Counted from the first letter of the stretch, positions 1 to 9,505 are shown. The stretch is 64,000 nt of DNA from DASQFQ01 sp963722815 (GCA_963722815.1 CAVROM010000009.1:1-64000); one strand, 5' to 3'. The notes: a model not told the origin generated them from the sequence alone. Program-made: numbers and translations.

Positions 1-388
1 GACGCGGGCGTGGTGAATCAGATGGCGCGCGGTCGACCCGGCGAGCGCGGCGTGCAGCCGGCCGTGGTCGTGCGACCCAGTGATGATCATCCTCGCCTCG
101 CCTCGCCTCGCCTCGCCTCGCACGCGCCCGCGATCTCGACCGAGGGCAGTCGCAGCCGCGCGTCGTCGGCGCCGGCGGCGTCGAAAATCCCGGATAGGGG
201 ATGCCGGCCGCAGGCAGCGGGATGGGCAGGATCGCATGCGCCGCCGCCAGGCAGAGGCCGAGGCGGTCCGCCAGGTCGGCCGCGACGCGTGCCCCCGCCA
301 GGCCGGGCGCGGAGTCATCGATCCCGCAGACGATCGTCGGTCCGGAGTGCACACGTGCAGCGTGGCTCGCCGGCCGGCCGGCCGCCAT
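1..388 (-). pseudogene. UspA-family universal stress protein remnant with internal deletion
   Basis: Read leftwards from an ATG at 388, the frame gives a UspA start: SGPTIVCGIDDSAPG followed by AHAILPIPLPAAGIPYP. This matches the first 50 residues of the intact UspA at 24079-24936. The frame then runs into a short tandem repeat (91-120). Beyond the repeat another frame encodes a UspA C-terminus, MIITGSHDHGRLHAALAG. About 180-200 central residues of a two-domain UspA are missing. The gene continues past the left window edge. The deletion and frame change argue for a dead gene. That the repeat served as the deletion junction is an inference. Confidence 0.7.
91..120. repeat. six tandem CCTCG pentamers
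   Basis: Six perfect head-to-tail copies of CCTCG lie inside the UspA remnant, exactly where its N-terminal and C-terminal parts meet. A pentamer array changes reading frame whenever its copy number changes, so it is a plausible slippage or deletion scar. It could also be a phase-variable tract, but the missing central protein makes that less likely. Confidence 0.9.
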
Positions 389-532
389 GGCTGACCTCCC
401 GCATCGGGCGCGCGACTCGCACCCACTGGAGGCGGGACTGTCAGCCAGCTGTCAACGGTGGCGGACCTGGTGAGACTCCGGAGCACCCCAAGCGGTGTGA
501 GCCGCCCTGCCGAGCTCCCGCCACACACCTGG

Positions 533-829
533 ATGAGCGTGTGCGTCGTCTGCCGCGCGCGGCGCGTGTTCCCGCTCGCGTGGAAGTCGCGTGGGCGAGG
601 CATGTGGTGGTTCCGCCTGCGCTGCGGCGAGTGCGGGACGCTCCACCAGGTCGTTGTCGACCGGTCCGAGGCCGAGCAGCTCGACATGGACCTCTGCGAG
701 GCGGCCGAGGCGATCGCCGTCGCGCTGCACGCCTTCGAGCGCGAATGCATGCTCGCCGAGGCGCGATGCTGGCTGACGGCGCTCGAGCTCGACCTGGTCG
801 ACGCCGACGACTTCGCGCGGGATCGCTGA
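533..829 (+). CDS. small two-CxxC zinc-ribbon-like protein
   Basis: A 98-residue protein starting MSVCVVCRARRVFP. It has a CVVC pair near the N-terminus and a CGEC pair about 30 residues later, the spacing of a zinc ribbon, with a tryptophan-rich strand (MWWFRLRCGECG) between them. The acidic C-terminal half (DMDLCEAAEAIAVAL, ERECMLAEARCW) looks helical. A clear paralogue lies at 30207-30527 and shares both cysteine pairs and the ERECMLAE segment. The family has no function I recognise. Metal binding is inferred from the cysteines. The start is uncertain: in-frame codons as far upstream as 458 exist, and 533 was chosen by comparison with the paralogue. Confidence 0.65.
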   Translation: MSVCVVCRARRVFPLAWKSRGRGMWWFRLRCGECGTLHQVVVDRSEAEQLDMDLCEAAEAIAVALHAFERECMLAEARCWLTALELDLVDADDFARDR

Positions 830-991
830 ACTGCGTGTAGCTCCGCCTGACCCCGCTGGTTCCGCGCGTGCGGGTCGCCATCGTGCGTGCCCGACTCTCA
901 TACCGGCAGAACCGCGAGTCGATACAGCGTGTGCACGTCTCGCCGGGACGGGCAAGCGCAAGGTCCCGTCGGTCATGACCTGCGCGTTGGG

Positions 992-2314
992 TCAGCCCAG
1001 GTTCGCCGTCGACCGAACGCCGGTCAGACTGGTCGCAACCACCTCGACCGCGATCGCCTTGCGCGACCGTGGACGGGCGAAGACGAAGCGATCGGGCCCG
1101 CGAAGGAGCGCGCGCCGGCTCCGGCCGACGATCCGCCTCCCGACGCGGACCGTCACGTCGACGGTGCTGCGCTTCGATACTCGCAGTGCGATATCGATGT
1201 GCCGTCGCCGCTTTCGCAGCCGCAGCCGTTCGATGTCGACGGGCTCGCGCTCGTAGGCGACGAAGTGCTCGGACATCCGGCAGAACCGCTCCTCGCCGAA
1301 GCGCTCGCACAGCTGCCCGAGGAAGCCGGTGAACACGCGGTGGTAGTGAAGGTCTGACTCCGTGCCCGCCGCTGTCGGCGTGCGGAAGTACAGCGACCAC
1401 GCGCCGGTGTCGAATCGCGGGAAGTTGCGGCGGGCCTGAGCCAAGCCCTGCGCGACCAGCCGCGCCGCGCGCGGGTCCCCGGAGATCTCGCGATAGCGGT
1501 CGAGTCCGAGCAGCGCCTGGGCAAAGCCGTTGCCCACGAGCAGTCGTGGAGATTGCGAGTAGAGCAGGAAGTGGGCCCGGCCTCGGCCGGTGCGCCGGCG
1601 GACTCCCCACGGTGGCCGGTGCTCGAAGGCAGGTCGCATCCGCGTCGCTGCCCTGAGCAAGCGGGGGTCACCGAGCCGCCGATACGCGCCGGCGAACGCC
1701 TGCATGCCGGTCGCCTGTGCCATGCCGGAGATCCAGCCTGGTCGTCCGCCGCCCCACGGGAACAGGTATTCGAAGGCGAGGAAGCTTTTTCGCCAGACCC
1801 CCAGCCGGAGCAGATCGTCGGCGAGCCGCCGAATTCGCTCGTCGGTCCGTCGGCGCTTCACGAGCGCGTTCAGTGCTCCGAAGCTGCCGAGCGGCTGGAG
1901 CTGCCAGCCCGACCCCGCGTAGAACTGCCAGACGACGTCGCTGCCGAAGCCGTCGCGCGTCCCGTTCGCGGGCGCCGGCGCCCCGCGCGTCACGAACCAG
2001 TCGAGGTTGTGGTGCACCGTCTCGAACGCGGGACGTGCGCGGGTCGCGAGCAGGCGTCGCGCGGCAAGTGAACGGGTGTTGGCGATGACGCCGGCGATGC
2101 TGCGGCGTTCTTCGCCGCGCAGCCGCCGCGCTGCCCGCCTCACGGCTCGCCAGTCGCCCCGCCAGCGCGCGACCTCGCCAGGCTCGTGGCCCGCCTTGGC
2201 CTCGAGTTGCGCGAGCGTACGGTTGACCGTCTCGCGTGCCTTGCCGGAAGCCGCGGAGGGGCTGAGCGGGCCCGTCAAGACCAGGACCAGCGGCAGGATG
2301 AGGAGGCGCTTCAT
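992..2314 (-). CDS. secreted D-glucuronyl C5-epimerase C-terminal domain protein
   Basis: A 440-residue protein with an N-terminal signal peptide (MKRLLILPLVLVLTG then an alanine/serine stretch). The central region carries features of the D-glucuronyl C5-epimerase C-terminal fold: GMAQATGMQAFAGAYRRLG, LLVGNGFAQALLGL, FDTGAWSLYFR and ESDLHYHRVFTGFL, all typical of its alpha/alpha barrel. Family members epimerise glucuronic acid to iduronic acid in polysaccharides. Here the substrate is unknown, and an exported cell-surface or polysaccharide role is inferred. The C-terminal 70 residues form a basic beta-rich tail (DVTVRVGRRIVGRSRRAL). GGGGAGG abuts the start codon. It diverges from the MFS gene, and the spacer between them contains a perfect CCGTCA-N6-TGACGG dyad. 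Confidence 0.75.
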   Translation of the reverse strand: MKRLLILPLVLVLTGPLSPSAASGKARETVNRTLAQLEAKAGHEPGEVARWRGDWRAVRRAARRLRGEERRSIAGVIANTRSLAARRLLATRARPAFETVHHNLDWFVTRGAPAPANGTRDGFGSDVVWQFYAGSGWQLQPLGSFGALNALVKRRRTDERIRRLADDLLRLGVWRKSFLAFEYLFPWGGGRPGWISGMAQATGMQAFAGAYRRLGDPRLLRAATRMRPAFEHRPPWGVRRRTGRGRAHFLLYSQSPRLLVGNGFAQALLGLDRYREISGDPRAARLVAQGLAQARRNFPRFDTGAWSLYFRTPTAAGTESDLHYHRVFTGFLGQLCERFGEERFCRMSEHFVAYEREPVDIERLRLRKRRRHIDIALRVSKRSTVDVTVRVGRRIVGRSRRALLRGPDRFVFARPRSRKAIAVEVVATSLTGVRSTANLG

Positions 2315-2353
2315 CCTCCCCCCAACCCTGCGCTCGGCTGGAGGCTGCGGGCG

Positions 2354-2371
2354 CCGTCAGCCGCCTGACGG
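2354..2371. promoter_or_regulatory. CCGTCA-N6-TGACGG dyad (type A) in divergent promoter
   Basis: Perfect inverted repeat CCGTCAGCCGCCTGACGG, about 40 bp from both the epimerase start and the MFS start. The same dyad recurs at nine or more other intergenic positions in the window. It is probably an operator; its cognate regulator is unknown. Confidence 0.6.
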
Positions 2372-2411
2372 TCGCGCGGACGCGGAGCCGTGCCCCGGTC
2401 ATGCCGGGGTC

Positions 2412-4262
2412 ATGCGTGTCCGGGACATGGTCTGGGCCGGCTCGGTCGGTCTGGTGCTCGCGGACTCCTCGGTGGTCACGCTCGCGCTGCCGGAGATCCT
2501 CGGTGAGTTCTCGACCACCGTGCTGGGGGTGTCCTGGGTGCTCACGAGCTTCAACCTCGTGCTCGCGCTCGCGGTGCTGCCGGCCGCGCGGCTCGCCGCG
2601 CCCCGTCGCGCGGGCGGGGCCGCCGCCGTCTGGAGTACTGGGATGGCCGGCTTCGCGGCCTCGTCGCTGGTGTGTGCGGTCGCCCCCACGATCGAGCTGC
2701 TGGTCGTGGGGCGGTGCCTGCAGGCCGTCGCCGGCGCGGCCGTCGTCGCCGGTGCGATCGAGCTGCTGGCACGCAGCCGCGGCACGCACGCGCGGGCCGC
2801 GGCCGCGTGGGGAACGGCGGGGCTCATCGGCGTGGCCGTCGGGCCGGCGGCGGGCGGGCTGCTGACCCAGTTGATCAGCTGGCAGGCGATCTTCGCGTTC
2901 CAGGTGCCGGTCGTCGTCCTTGTGGTCGCGGCCGCCCACGCCCCCCGGGCGCACCCCGAGCCCGGTCGCGCCGGCCGGCTGCGGCTGGGCCCTGAAGTCG
3001 GGCTCGCGCTGCTGTCGGCCGGCCTCACGGGTGCGCTGTTCCTGCTCGTGCTCCTCCTCACCGAGGGTTGGGGCTACTCGCCGCTCGAGGCGGCGCTGAT
3101 CGTCTCGGCGATGCCCGCGGCCACGGTGCTCGCCCGGCAGCTCACCCGCGGCCTTGGCCATGGCACCGGCGTGATGGTGGCCGGTGTGATCTCGCTGGCC
3201 GGAGGGCTGGTGGGCCTGGGGCTCGTGCCAGCTGCCGAGCCGGCGTGGACGCTTGCGCCGCAGGCGTTCATCGGCGCCGGGATCGCGCTTGCGCTTCCTG
3301 GGCTGACGACGCGCGCCTTGGAGGGCGTCGATCCAGCCGGCCACCGCGCCGCGGGCACGATCGCGGCGCGCCATGTCGGCATCGTGCTCGGCCTGCTGGT
3401 GCTGACGCCGCTGTTCAGCTCCCAGCTCACGGAGCAGCAGTCGGCGGCGCAGCGCTCCGGCACGGCGCTGATCCTCGACGCGGCGCTGTCGCCCGAGACG
3501 AAGCTCGCGCTGGGGTCGGCCATCGGCGATGACATCGAACGGGCCGACGGCCGGCTGCCCGACCTCGCACCCGCGTTTGAGGCGGTGACACCCCCGCCGG
3601 AAGCCCGCCGCGACTACGCGCGGCTCGAGGCGCAGCTTCGCGACGAGGTCGACAAGGCTGCCACGCACGCCTTCAGCGAGGTCTTCCTGATCGCGGGTGC
3701 GATCGCGCTGCTCGCCGTCGTGCCGATCGCGCTCAGCGGAGGGGGGCCCGGACGTCGCGGCGGTCTGGCGATCGCCGCGGCATCGGTGGCCGTCGCCGGA
3801 CTCACCGGCGTCTACCTGGCCGCTGGAGGCGCGAGCTACGAACCGATCGACGTGGCCGACCCGTGTAGGCCGCGGCCGCTGGGGCAGCTTCGCGAGCGCA
3901 GCGACGACACGCTGGAGCGGATCGCGCTCTCCACGCTGGACGGCGCGGCCTGCCGGCTGCGCGTCACCCGCGAGGAGCTCGCGCTCGCGCTCGCCGGCAA
4001 GGAAGCTCGGGCAACCTTCGCGGCCGGGCACCGCATCTCCGAGCGCGAGGTCGATGAGGCGCTGCGTGCCGGTCTGCGCCGCGCGATCGATGACGCTGCC
4101 CGCCTCGACATGGTCTCCTCGCTCGAAGCCTCGCTCTTGCAACGCGCGGTCCATGCGCTGCCCATCGGCACGGTCCTGGATGCCCTGCGCAGCAACTCGG
4201 GAAAGAGCGTGCTCGGCTTCCTTGCCGGCCTGCTGGACAACGACGGCTCGTCTGCCGGATGA
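2412..4262 (+). CDS. MFS transporter with C-terminal extramembrane domain
   Basis: A 616-residue major facilitator resembling drug/proton antiporters. The first helices (VWAGSVGLVLADSSVVTLALP, LGVSWVLTSFNLVLALAVL) and the region GRCLQAVAGAAVVAG with WGTAGLIGVAVGPAAGGLL match the DHA2-type core. About 12 hydrophobic segments occupy residues 10-470, with a soluble loop near 350-420. The last 130 residues (from SYEPIDVADPC) are hydrophilic and helical and are not part of a normal MFS; this domain ends KSVLGFLAGLL. The ATG at 2412 was chosen because hydrophobic sequence begins at once and the upstream frame overlaps the divergent epimerase. No strong ribosome site is visible; a CCCCGG/CCGGGG hairpin sits just before the start. 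Substrate unknown. Confidence 0.8.
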   Translation: MRVRDMVWAGSVGLVLADSSVVTLALPEILGEFSTTVLGVSWVLTSFNLVLALAVLPAARLAAPRRAGGAAAVWSTGMAGFAASSLVCAVAPTIELLVVGRCLQAVAGAAVVAGAIELLARSRGTHARAAAAWGTAGLIGVAVGPAAGGLLTQLISWQAIFAFQVPVVVLVVAAAHAPRAHPEPGRAGRLRLGPEVGLALLSAGLTGALFLLVLLLTEGWGYSPLEAALIVSAMPAATVLARQLTRGLGHGTGVMVAGVISLAGGLVGLGLVPAAEPAWTLAPQAFIGAGIALALPGLTTRALEGVDPAGHRAAGTIAARHVGIVLGLLVLTPLFSSQLTEQQSAAQRSGTALILDAALSPETKLALGSAIGDDIERADGRLPDLAPAFEAVTPPPEARRDYARLEAQLRDEVDKAATHAFSEVFLIAGAIALLAVVPIALSGGGPGRRGGLAIAAASVAVAGLTGVYLAAGGASYEPIDVADPCRPRPLGQLRERSDDTLERIALSTLDGAACRLRVTREELALALAGKEARATFAAGHRISEREVDEALRAGLRRAIDDAARLDMVSSLEASLLQRAVHALPIGTVLDALRSNSGKSVLGFLAGLLDNDGSSAG

Positions 4263-4305
4263 CGCTCGCACGCACGGACGCCGTGCGTGCGGGCACACCG
4301 AGGAT

Positions 4306-4545
4306 ATGAGCGCTACGTCCGGATACGGCCTGAGCTCCTCGAGCTCATACGCGATCGCGCGCCAGCGCGCCCTGCAGAGAACCTTGGAGCACCACGGCGT
4401 TCTGACCCGCCACGGCCTGTTCGAGCTTGCGCACGCCGACAACTGGAACGTGCCGTTCGATGCCGCGCTGGAGCGCGCGGTCGCCGCCGGGCGTGTGTCC
4501 CGGCTCGACCACGACCTCTACGCGGCCGGGCCTCGGCGGAACTGA
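4306..4545 (+). CDS. small hypothetical protein
   Basis: A 79-residue protein (MSATSGYGLSSSSSYAIARQ) with a helical middle (QRALQRTLEHHGVLTRHGLF) and ending LDHDLYAAGPRRN. The part VLTRHGLFELAHADNW resembles a short DNA-binding helix-turn-helix, but not strongly enough to name. It lies 44 bp after the MFS gene and 3 bp before the SnoaL-like gene, so the three are probably co-transcribed. Confidence 0.45.
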   Translation: MSATSGYGLSSSSSYAIARQRALQRTLEHHGVLTRHGLFELAHADNWNVPFDAALERAVAAGRVSRLDHDLYAAGPRRN

Positions 4546-4548
4546 CGC

Positions 4549-4986
4549 ATGAGCGCACCTACGTTGTCGTCCGCCGCGGTCCGGGCGCTGATCGAGCGCT
4601 ACAACCGTGCCTGGAACGCCCACGATCTCGACGCGATCCTCGCCCTGCACAGCCCGGACATGGTGTTCGAGAACCACACGGCCGGCGAACGAGCCGAAGG
4701 GAGTGCCGTGAGGGCCCACATCGCCGGGATCCTCGACGCCTGGCCCGATCTCACGTTCACGACACGGAGCCTTCGTGCCTGCCAGGCGATGGCGGCGTGC
4801 GAGTGGACGGCGGCGGCCACCCACAATCGCCGGATGCAGCGCGGAGGTCTCGTTGCGGCGCCCACCGGCCGGCGGATCGAGTGGCGCGGCGTCGACATCT
4901 TCACCGTCGCATCGGGAGCGATCGCGCGAAAAGACGTCTACTCGGACTCGGTCGCGATCCTCCGCGGCGCCGGCCTGCTCGGCTGA
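4549..4986 (+). CDS. SnoaL-like / NTF2-superfamily protein
   Basis: A 145-residue single-domain protein with the SnoaL/NTF2 pattern: RALIERYNRAWNAHDLDAIL (first helix), ALHSPDMVFENHT, RAHIAGILDAWPDLTFT, and a final strand region RRIEWRGVDIFTVASGAIAR. The family forms a cone-shaped barrel used by small isomerases, cyclases and ligand-binding proteins. The substrate cannot be told from sequence. It directly follows the small hypothetical gene (3 bp gap). Confidence 0.8.
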   Translation: MSAPTLSSAAVRALIERYNRAWNAHDLDAILALHSPDMVFENHTAGERAEGSAVRAHIAGILDAWPDLTFTTRSLRACQAMAACEWTAAATHNRRMQRGGLVAAPTGRRIEWRGVDIFTVASGAIARKDVYSDSVAILRGAGLLG

Positions 4987-5026
4987 GGACGGAGGTGATC
5001 GTCGTCCTACTGCGGTGGGCGGCCGA

Positions 5027-5401
5027 TCAGGCGTCGGCCGCTGCGCCGGCTCCGGTGAGGTGGTCGAGGACGCGTTGGAACTCGGTCGTGGGCGAGAAGT
5101 CGACGTATTCACTGTCCTCGAGCGCCTCGGGAGCGTGGCCAGGGGCCCAGTAGAAGGCCTCGCCGGCGGCGAAGTCCTGGTGGCCCTCGGTGGTGTGCAT
5201 CCGCACGCGGCCCTTGAGCATGTATCCCCAGTGCGGGCAGGGGCAGAGGTCGTCGGGCAGCCCCTGCGTGGCGGCGCGCAGGTCTGCTCCAGCGGGCAGC
5301 CGGACGAAGCCGACCATGATGCCGTCCTGGTCGAGTACGCGGACCTCGACGCCGCCGTCGGCGATGGCGACGGGTACGTCCTGGCGGGGGATGGAGCGCA
5401 T
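5027..5401 (-). CDS. cupin-domain protein
   Basis: A 124-residue protein beginning MRSIPRQDVPVAIADGG. The segment CPHWGYMLKGRVRMHTTEG followed by FAAGEAFYWAPGHAPEAL gives two cupin motifs with histidines that could bind a metal. Single-cupin proteins of this kind act as small dioxygenases, isomerases or sensors. The function is unknown. It lies 94 bp downstream of the large SARP regulator on the same strand. Confidence 0.75.
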   Translation of the reverse strand: MRSIPRQDVPVAIADGGVEVRVLDQDGIMVGFVRLPAGADLRAATQGLPDDLCPCPHWGYMLKGRVRMHTTEGHQDFAAGEAFYWAPGHAPEALEDSEYVDFSPTTEFQRVLDHLTGAGAAADA

Positions 5402-5495
5402 GGGCGCCTCCTCGGTCGTGGTTGTGAGCGCCGTCGCCACACGCGAGCTCGGCGACCTCCGCCACGTTTCCCGACCGCCGTTCCTGAGACGTTCC

Positions 5496-8400
5496 CTATG
5501 GACGAGCGAGCTCGGCGCAGCGCTCCGCGTCGAGCGGTTGGCCCCAGGCGCGGAAGCCCTCCGCGGCGCTCCGGAAGCGCCGGCGGGCGTCGGCCGATCG
5601 CCCATCGGCGCCCGCCAGCCAGCCCCGCGCCTCGTCGACGGCCGCGTGCCAGGCGGGCGGGAGCGCGACGACCTCGAGCGCCCGTTCGCAGTCGCGCGCG
5701 TAGCGCTGCGCCCGTTCGAGGTCGGCGGCGCGGGCTGCTGCGACCGTGGCCGGGACGATGAACGCGATGCGGCACGTCGGGCATGTCTCGGCCGGCCCCT
5801 GGATCGCGGACTCCGCCTCGCGCACGACCTCCACGCCGTCTCCGGCGTCGGTGGCGGCTTCGACCATCGCCCCGTAGATGCGATCGAGCGTGTGATGGCC
5901 CACCTCGGACTCGCGTGCCATGAGCAGGGCGTCGGCGAGGAGCGGCCTGGCGTGCTCGGGGTAGCCGCGGCGGATCGCGACCTGGGCGCGGCCCAGCAGC
6001 GACAGCGCCTCACCGGCGACCGCGCCGATGCGGCCGTGCAGCCTCGCGCCTTCCGCGAAGTCGCGGTCCGCCTCGTCGAGGCGGCCGGCCAGGATCTCGG
6101 CCTCGCCGCGTAGCGTGACGGCGAACGCGTCACCGCGGGCGGCGCCGATGCGGCGCGCCTCGGCGGCGAGGTCGTCGGCAAACGCGATGATCTCGTCGTT
6201 GGGCAGGCCGCCGTAGAGCATCCGCTCGGTGACGCACAGCTGGCCGTCGAATACGCGGGCGGCGAGTTCGGGCAGCTCGTGCGTCGCGTGAAGGTACTCG
6301 CGCAGCCGCGCAGGCAGTTCGCCCTTGGCGTGCGCGGCGAGCGCTTGCGCCCACGTCGCGTCGAGGATCGCGCCCGGATCGCCGAGCTGCACGGCGAGCT
6401 CGTGGGCCTCCCCGGCCTTGGCCGCCGCCGTTTCGGCGTCCGCGTAGCGCCCGATCGCCGCTGCCGCGCTGAGCGTCAGCGCCTCCGCCAGCCGGCCGGC
6501 CGTCGACCGCGGTCTGACCCCTTCGAGCGTGCGCAGCGCGCCGTCGGGGTCGCTGGCTTTGAGCTGCGCAAGCGCCTGGCGGGCGCGCAGCTCCTGCGCC
6601 TCGGGATCGCCGGCCGCTACCGCCGCGGCGGCGTAGGCGTCGGGGGCGCGGCTGTCGCCCAGCGCATCCAGGACCTCGGCGCGCAGGCAGAGCGCATCCC
6701 GATGTTCGGGCGCCGCGACCAGGAGGCGCTCGATCTGTCCCAGTGCGTCGGCGAAGGCGCCGACGTCCACTGCTCGGCGGGCCGCGCGAAGCAGCCATTC
6801 GACCGCCTCGCCGGGCTGCTCGCCCTTGAGCCAGTGCTCCGCGATCAGCTCCGGGGCGGCGCCGGCCGTCATGAGCCGCTGGGCGGCGTCCCGGTGCAGG
6901 CGCAGGCGCCGATGGGTGGGCAGCTCGTCGGTGAGCGCCTGCCGGACCAGCTCGTGCCGGAACCGGTAGCGCGCGCCGGCGACCGACGAGGATCCCGGCG
7001 TCGAGCGCGGCGTCGAGCAGGGCGAAGGCGTCGTCCTCCGCGAGGCCGGTGAGCGCCAGCACGCTGGCGAGGTCGAGCTCGTCGCCGGCGATCGCGAGGG
7101 CCGCCAACGCGTCGATCGTCGCGCCGTCGAAGCCGGCGAGTCGTCGCAGCACCGCCTGACGGACCGTGCCCGGGAGTGCGTCGGCCGGGCCTGCCGCGGA
7201 CGCTCGCGCAAGCTCGAGCGCGAAGAACGGGCTTCCCTCCGCGAGCTCGACGATGCGCGCCACGGCCTCCTCGGGCGGAGGCATCGGGGCGGCGAGCGAG
7301 ACGAGCTTCCTGATCGCGTCATCGTCGAGCGGGCCGAGCTCCACCGCCAGTGTCCGATCACCGTGTGCGAGCTCTACCACGCCACGTGGCAGGCTCGTAC
7401 GAATCCACTCGGCGCGGTAGGCCAGCGACACGAGCAGCGGACCTGCCCCGCCCGCGACGAGCTGATGCAGAGCGTCCGCGGTCGCCTCGTCGAGGAGATG
7501 CGCATCCTCGACGCACAGCATGGTGGGCACTTCCGTCGCCGTCAGGGTGAGCGCCCGCTGAACCGTCGCGACGACCTGGTGGCGCGTCAGCGCTCCCTCG
7601 AGCGCGGGCGCCGGCGCCGCGAGCGGCGTGAGCTCGGCGATGATCGAGCGGCCGCGCGGCGGCAGCCCCTCGAAGGTGCGGCGCCCCTGCACGAGCAGCT
7701 GCTCGACGACGGCGCCGAGCGTCCCATACGGCTCGCGAGGGCTTCGCGCCGCGACGCTGATGACCCGCCAGGCGTCGACGCGCGCGCGGGCGGCTACCTC
7801 GCGGCAGAACGCCGACTTGCCGATCCCGGACGCACCGCGAACGAGCAGCGCCGCCGTCCGGCCGCCGGCGACGGAGCTCAGCAGGCCGGCCGCCTGAGCA
7901 AGCTCGACCTCGCGCCCGACGAAGACCGGCTCGCCCACCCGCACGCCTGCCGTGCACCGGTCGTACAAGGCCCGCGTCTCGGCATCCGGCTGCATGCCGA
8001 GCTCGCGGACCATCGCGATCCGCAGGCGCTCGAAGAGCCGAATCGCCGCGTGCCGCTGGCCGACGTCGATCGCCGCCCGCATCAGCTCGCGGCAGGCGAC
8101 CTCATCCGTCGGCTCGACCTCGAAGAGTCGCTCCCATTGCCCGCTTCGGCGGAGGAGCTCGCAGAGTCGTGCGTGGACCTGCCGGCGCGGCTCCTGCGTC
8201 CACGCCTCGTACGGTGAGCCTGGCAACAGCCCGCCGGGCCACCCCGCCGAGACGCGCGCGCAGGCGTCCGGGTCGGACTCGTCCAGGGCGCGCTCGGCGT
8301 CGCGCAGGAACCGTGCCGCGTCGACGCTGACGACGCGCCCGGGGAAGAGCTCGACGCACCCCGCGCGAAGCACGACCGCCTCTGGAACGCCGAGCGCCCT

Positions 8401-8649
8401 GCGGGCGTGATGGGCGGCCTTGCGCAGGTTGGCGGCGCCCGCGGCTGCGCCCAGATGCGGCCAGAGGTGCTCGATAACCCGGTCGCGCGCCAGCCGGTGG
8501 CCGTCGGCGAGAGCGAGCAGCGCAACCAACTCCCGAGGCCGCCGCGCCGGCCACTCTCCCTCGGCGATCTCGCGCGCGCCAACCACCACGCGGAAGCGCC
8601 CCAGCACCTCGACGCGCACCTCGTCAACCGCAGGCTGCACGACGTCCAT
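5496..8649 (-). CDS. SARP/BTAD-AAA ATPase-TPR transcriptional regulator (one frameshift)
   Basis: Starts MDVVQPAVDEVRVEVLGRF with an OmpR-like winged helix (residues about 10-95), then a bacterial transcriptional activation (BTAD) domain to about 240 (ELMRAAIDVGQRHAAIRLFE). A P-loop ATPase follows, with Walker A RGASGIGKSAF near 275 and Walker B PTMLCVEDAHLLD near 375. The C-terminal half is TPR-like and reads in another frame (YRFRHELVRQALTDELPTH onward). The frames meet near 6980-6990; one extra base there would restore a protein of about 1050 residues. Regulators of this build activate nearby operons when the ATPase is engaged. Its targets are unknown; the downstream cupin gene is a candidate. 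Confidence 0.8.
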
Positions 8650-9005
8650 CTTGACCGACGCCGAGTGCCGCGGCTCGGCGTACCCAGGCTCGGCTGCGTC
8701 TCCGGCGAGCGGATCGAACGCGTGATGGCGCTGGCGACGGCAGAGGCGCTTCAGATCGAGCGCCGGGCCGGAAAGCGAGCTCTGCCGGCAACGCGATGCC
8801 GGGGAGCAGGATGGCTTGACGACTCAGGCTCTCACCTCCTTGGCGCGGACATCAAAGGGGGGCGCCTGTGGAACGTGCTGATCCGGCGACCGGCCTACGG
8901 CTCTCGGCATGGGCTGCAGACCGAAGTGTCGGTGCGCTCGGCAGTCGCTCGCGGCGGCTGCGCGCGCGGCTGATCCTCGCCGCGCGGCCATTGCATTCCA
9001 CATTC
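8650..9005. other. intergenic region without a supported gene
   Basis: No frame here looks coding on either strand. An inverted repeat with arms CGCCGAG/CTCGGCG lies at 8659-8680, just upstream of the SARP gene. The remainder is presumably the promoter region of that regulator. Confidence 0.5.
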
Positions 9006-9245
9006 TCAGACGATCAGGAACACGACGAGGGAGGCGACCGTGAGGATCGCCAGCGCGGTGATCGCCGGCGTGGGCCAGCCGCTGCCGCGCTTCCTGCGGG
9101 GCATGCGCCCGCGACGATGGGGCGCGGGCAGCTGCGCGGCCTGGCGCTGGCGCATAAACGCGTCGATCGCCTCGCTCAGCGGGTCACCGTCGAGAGAACG
9201 CCGGCGCGCGTCGGCGGAAGCCTGGGGTCTGGATCTCCGAGTCAT
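9006..9245 (-). CDS. small C-tail-anchored membrane protein
   Basis: A 79-residue protein with a basic hydrophilic N-terminal part (MTRRSRPQASADARRRSLDG, then SEAIDAFMRQRQAAQ) and one hydrophobic helix at the very C-terminus (PAITALAILTVASLVVFLIV). GAGGA lies just before the ATG. This layout recurs in several other tiny genes in the window. Such proteins would sit in the inner membrane with the N-terminus in the cytoplasm. Function unknown. Confidence 0.6.
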   Translation of the reverse strand: MTRRSRPQASADARRRSLDGDPLSEAIDAFMRQRQAAQLPAPHRRGRMPRRKRGSGWPTPAITALAILTVASLVVFLIV

Positions 9246-9333
9246 CTGAATCCTCGCTGAGCACCCGCGGGCTGGGTCGCTCGTCCCGGCGCTCGCGCGC
9301 TGGGCGCCGTGCCACGCCCCAGAGCCGGCGACG

Positions 9334-9447
9334 CTAGAGCAACACGACGAGAAGCACGATCGCGATCACAGCGATCAGGAGCGCGAACATCCGAACGGCT
9401 GGTTTACGCCGATGCGCACTGCTCTCTCCGGGTCCCGGGGATGCCAT
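9334..9447 (-). CDS. 37-residue C-tail-anchored membrane peptide
   Basis: MASPGPGESSAHRRKPAVRM leads straight into a C-terminal helix FALLIAVIAIVLLVVLL. A strong AAGGAG ribosome site six bases before this ATG decides the start; longer in-frame starts lack one. A GGG-N8-CCC dyad lies 59 bp upstream. Likely a small regulatory membrane peptide of the same class as 9006-9245, 15304-15480, 55980-56185 and 59126-59326. Confidence 0.65.
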   Translation of the reverse strand: MASPGPGESSAHRRKPAVRMFALLIAVIAIVLLVVLL

Positions 9448-9505
9448 CTGGAACTCCTTGTTGGACGGTGTGTCGGCATCGTCGCTGTTCTGAGGGCGGG
9501 GTTCC

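Noticed and set aside
91..120. CCTCG array as a CRISPR or minisatellite locus
   Set aside because: Direct pentamers without spacers; it lies inside a recognisable UspA remnant.
1668..4442. A very long leftward open frame opposite the MFS gene
   Set aside because: Arginine/glycine-rich, low-complexity translation without domains. It is the antisense shadow of a high-GC gene.
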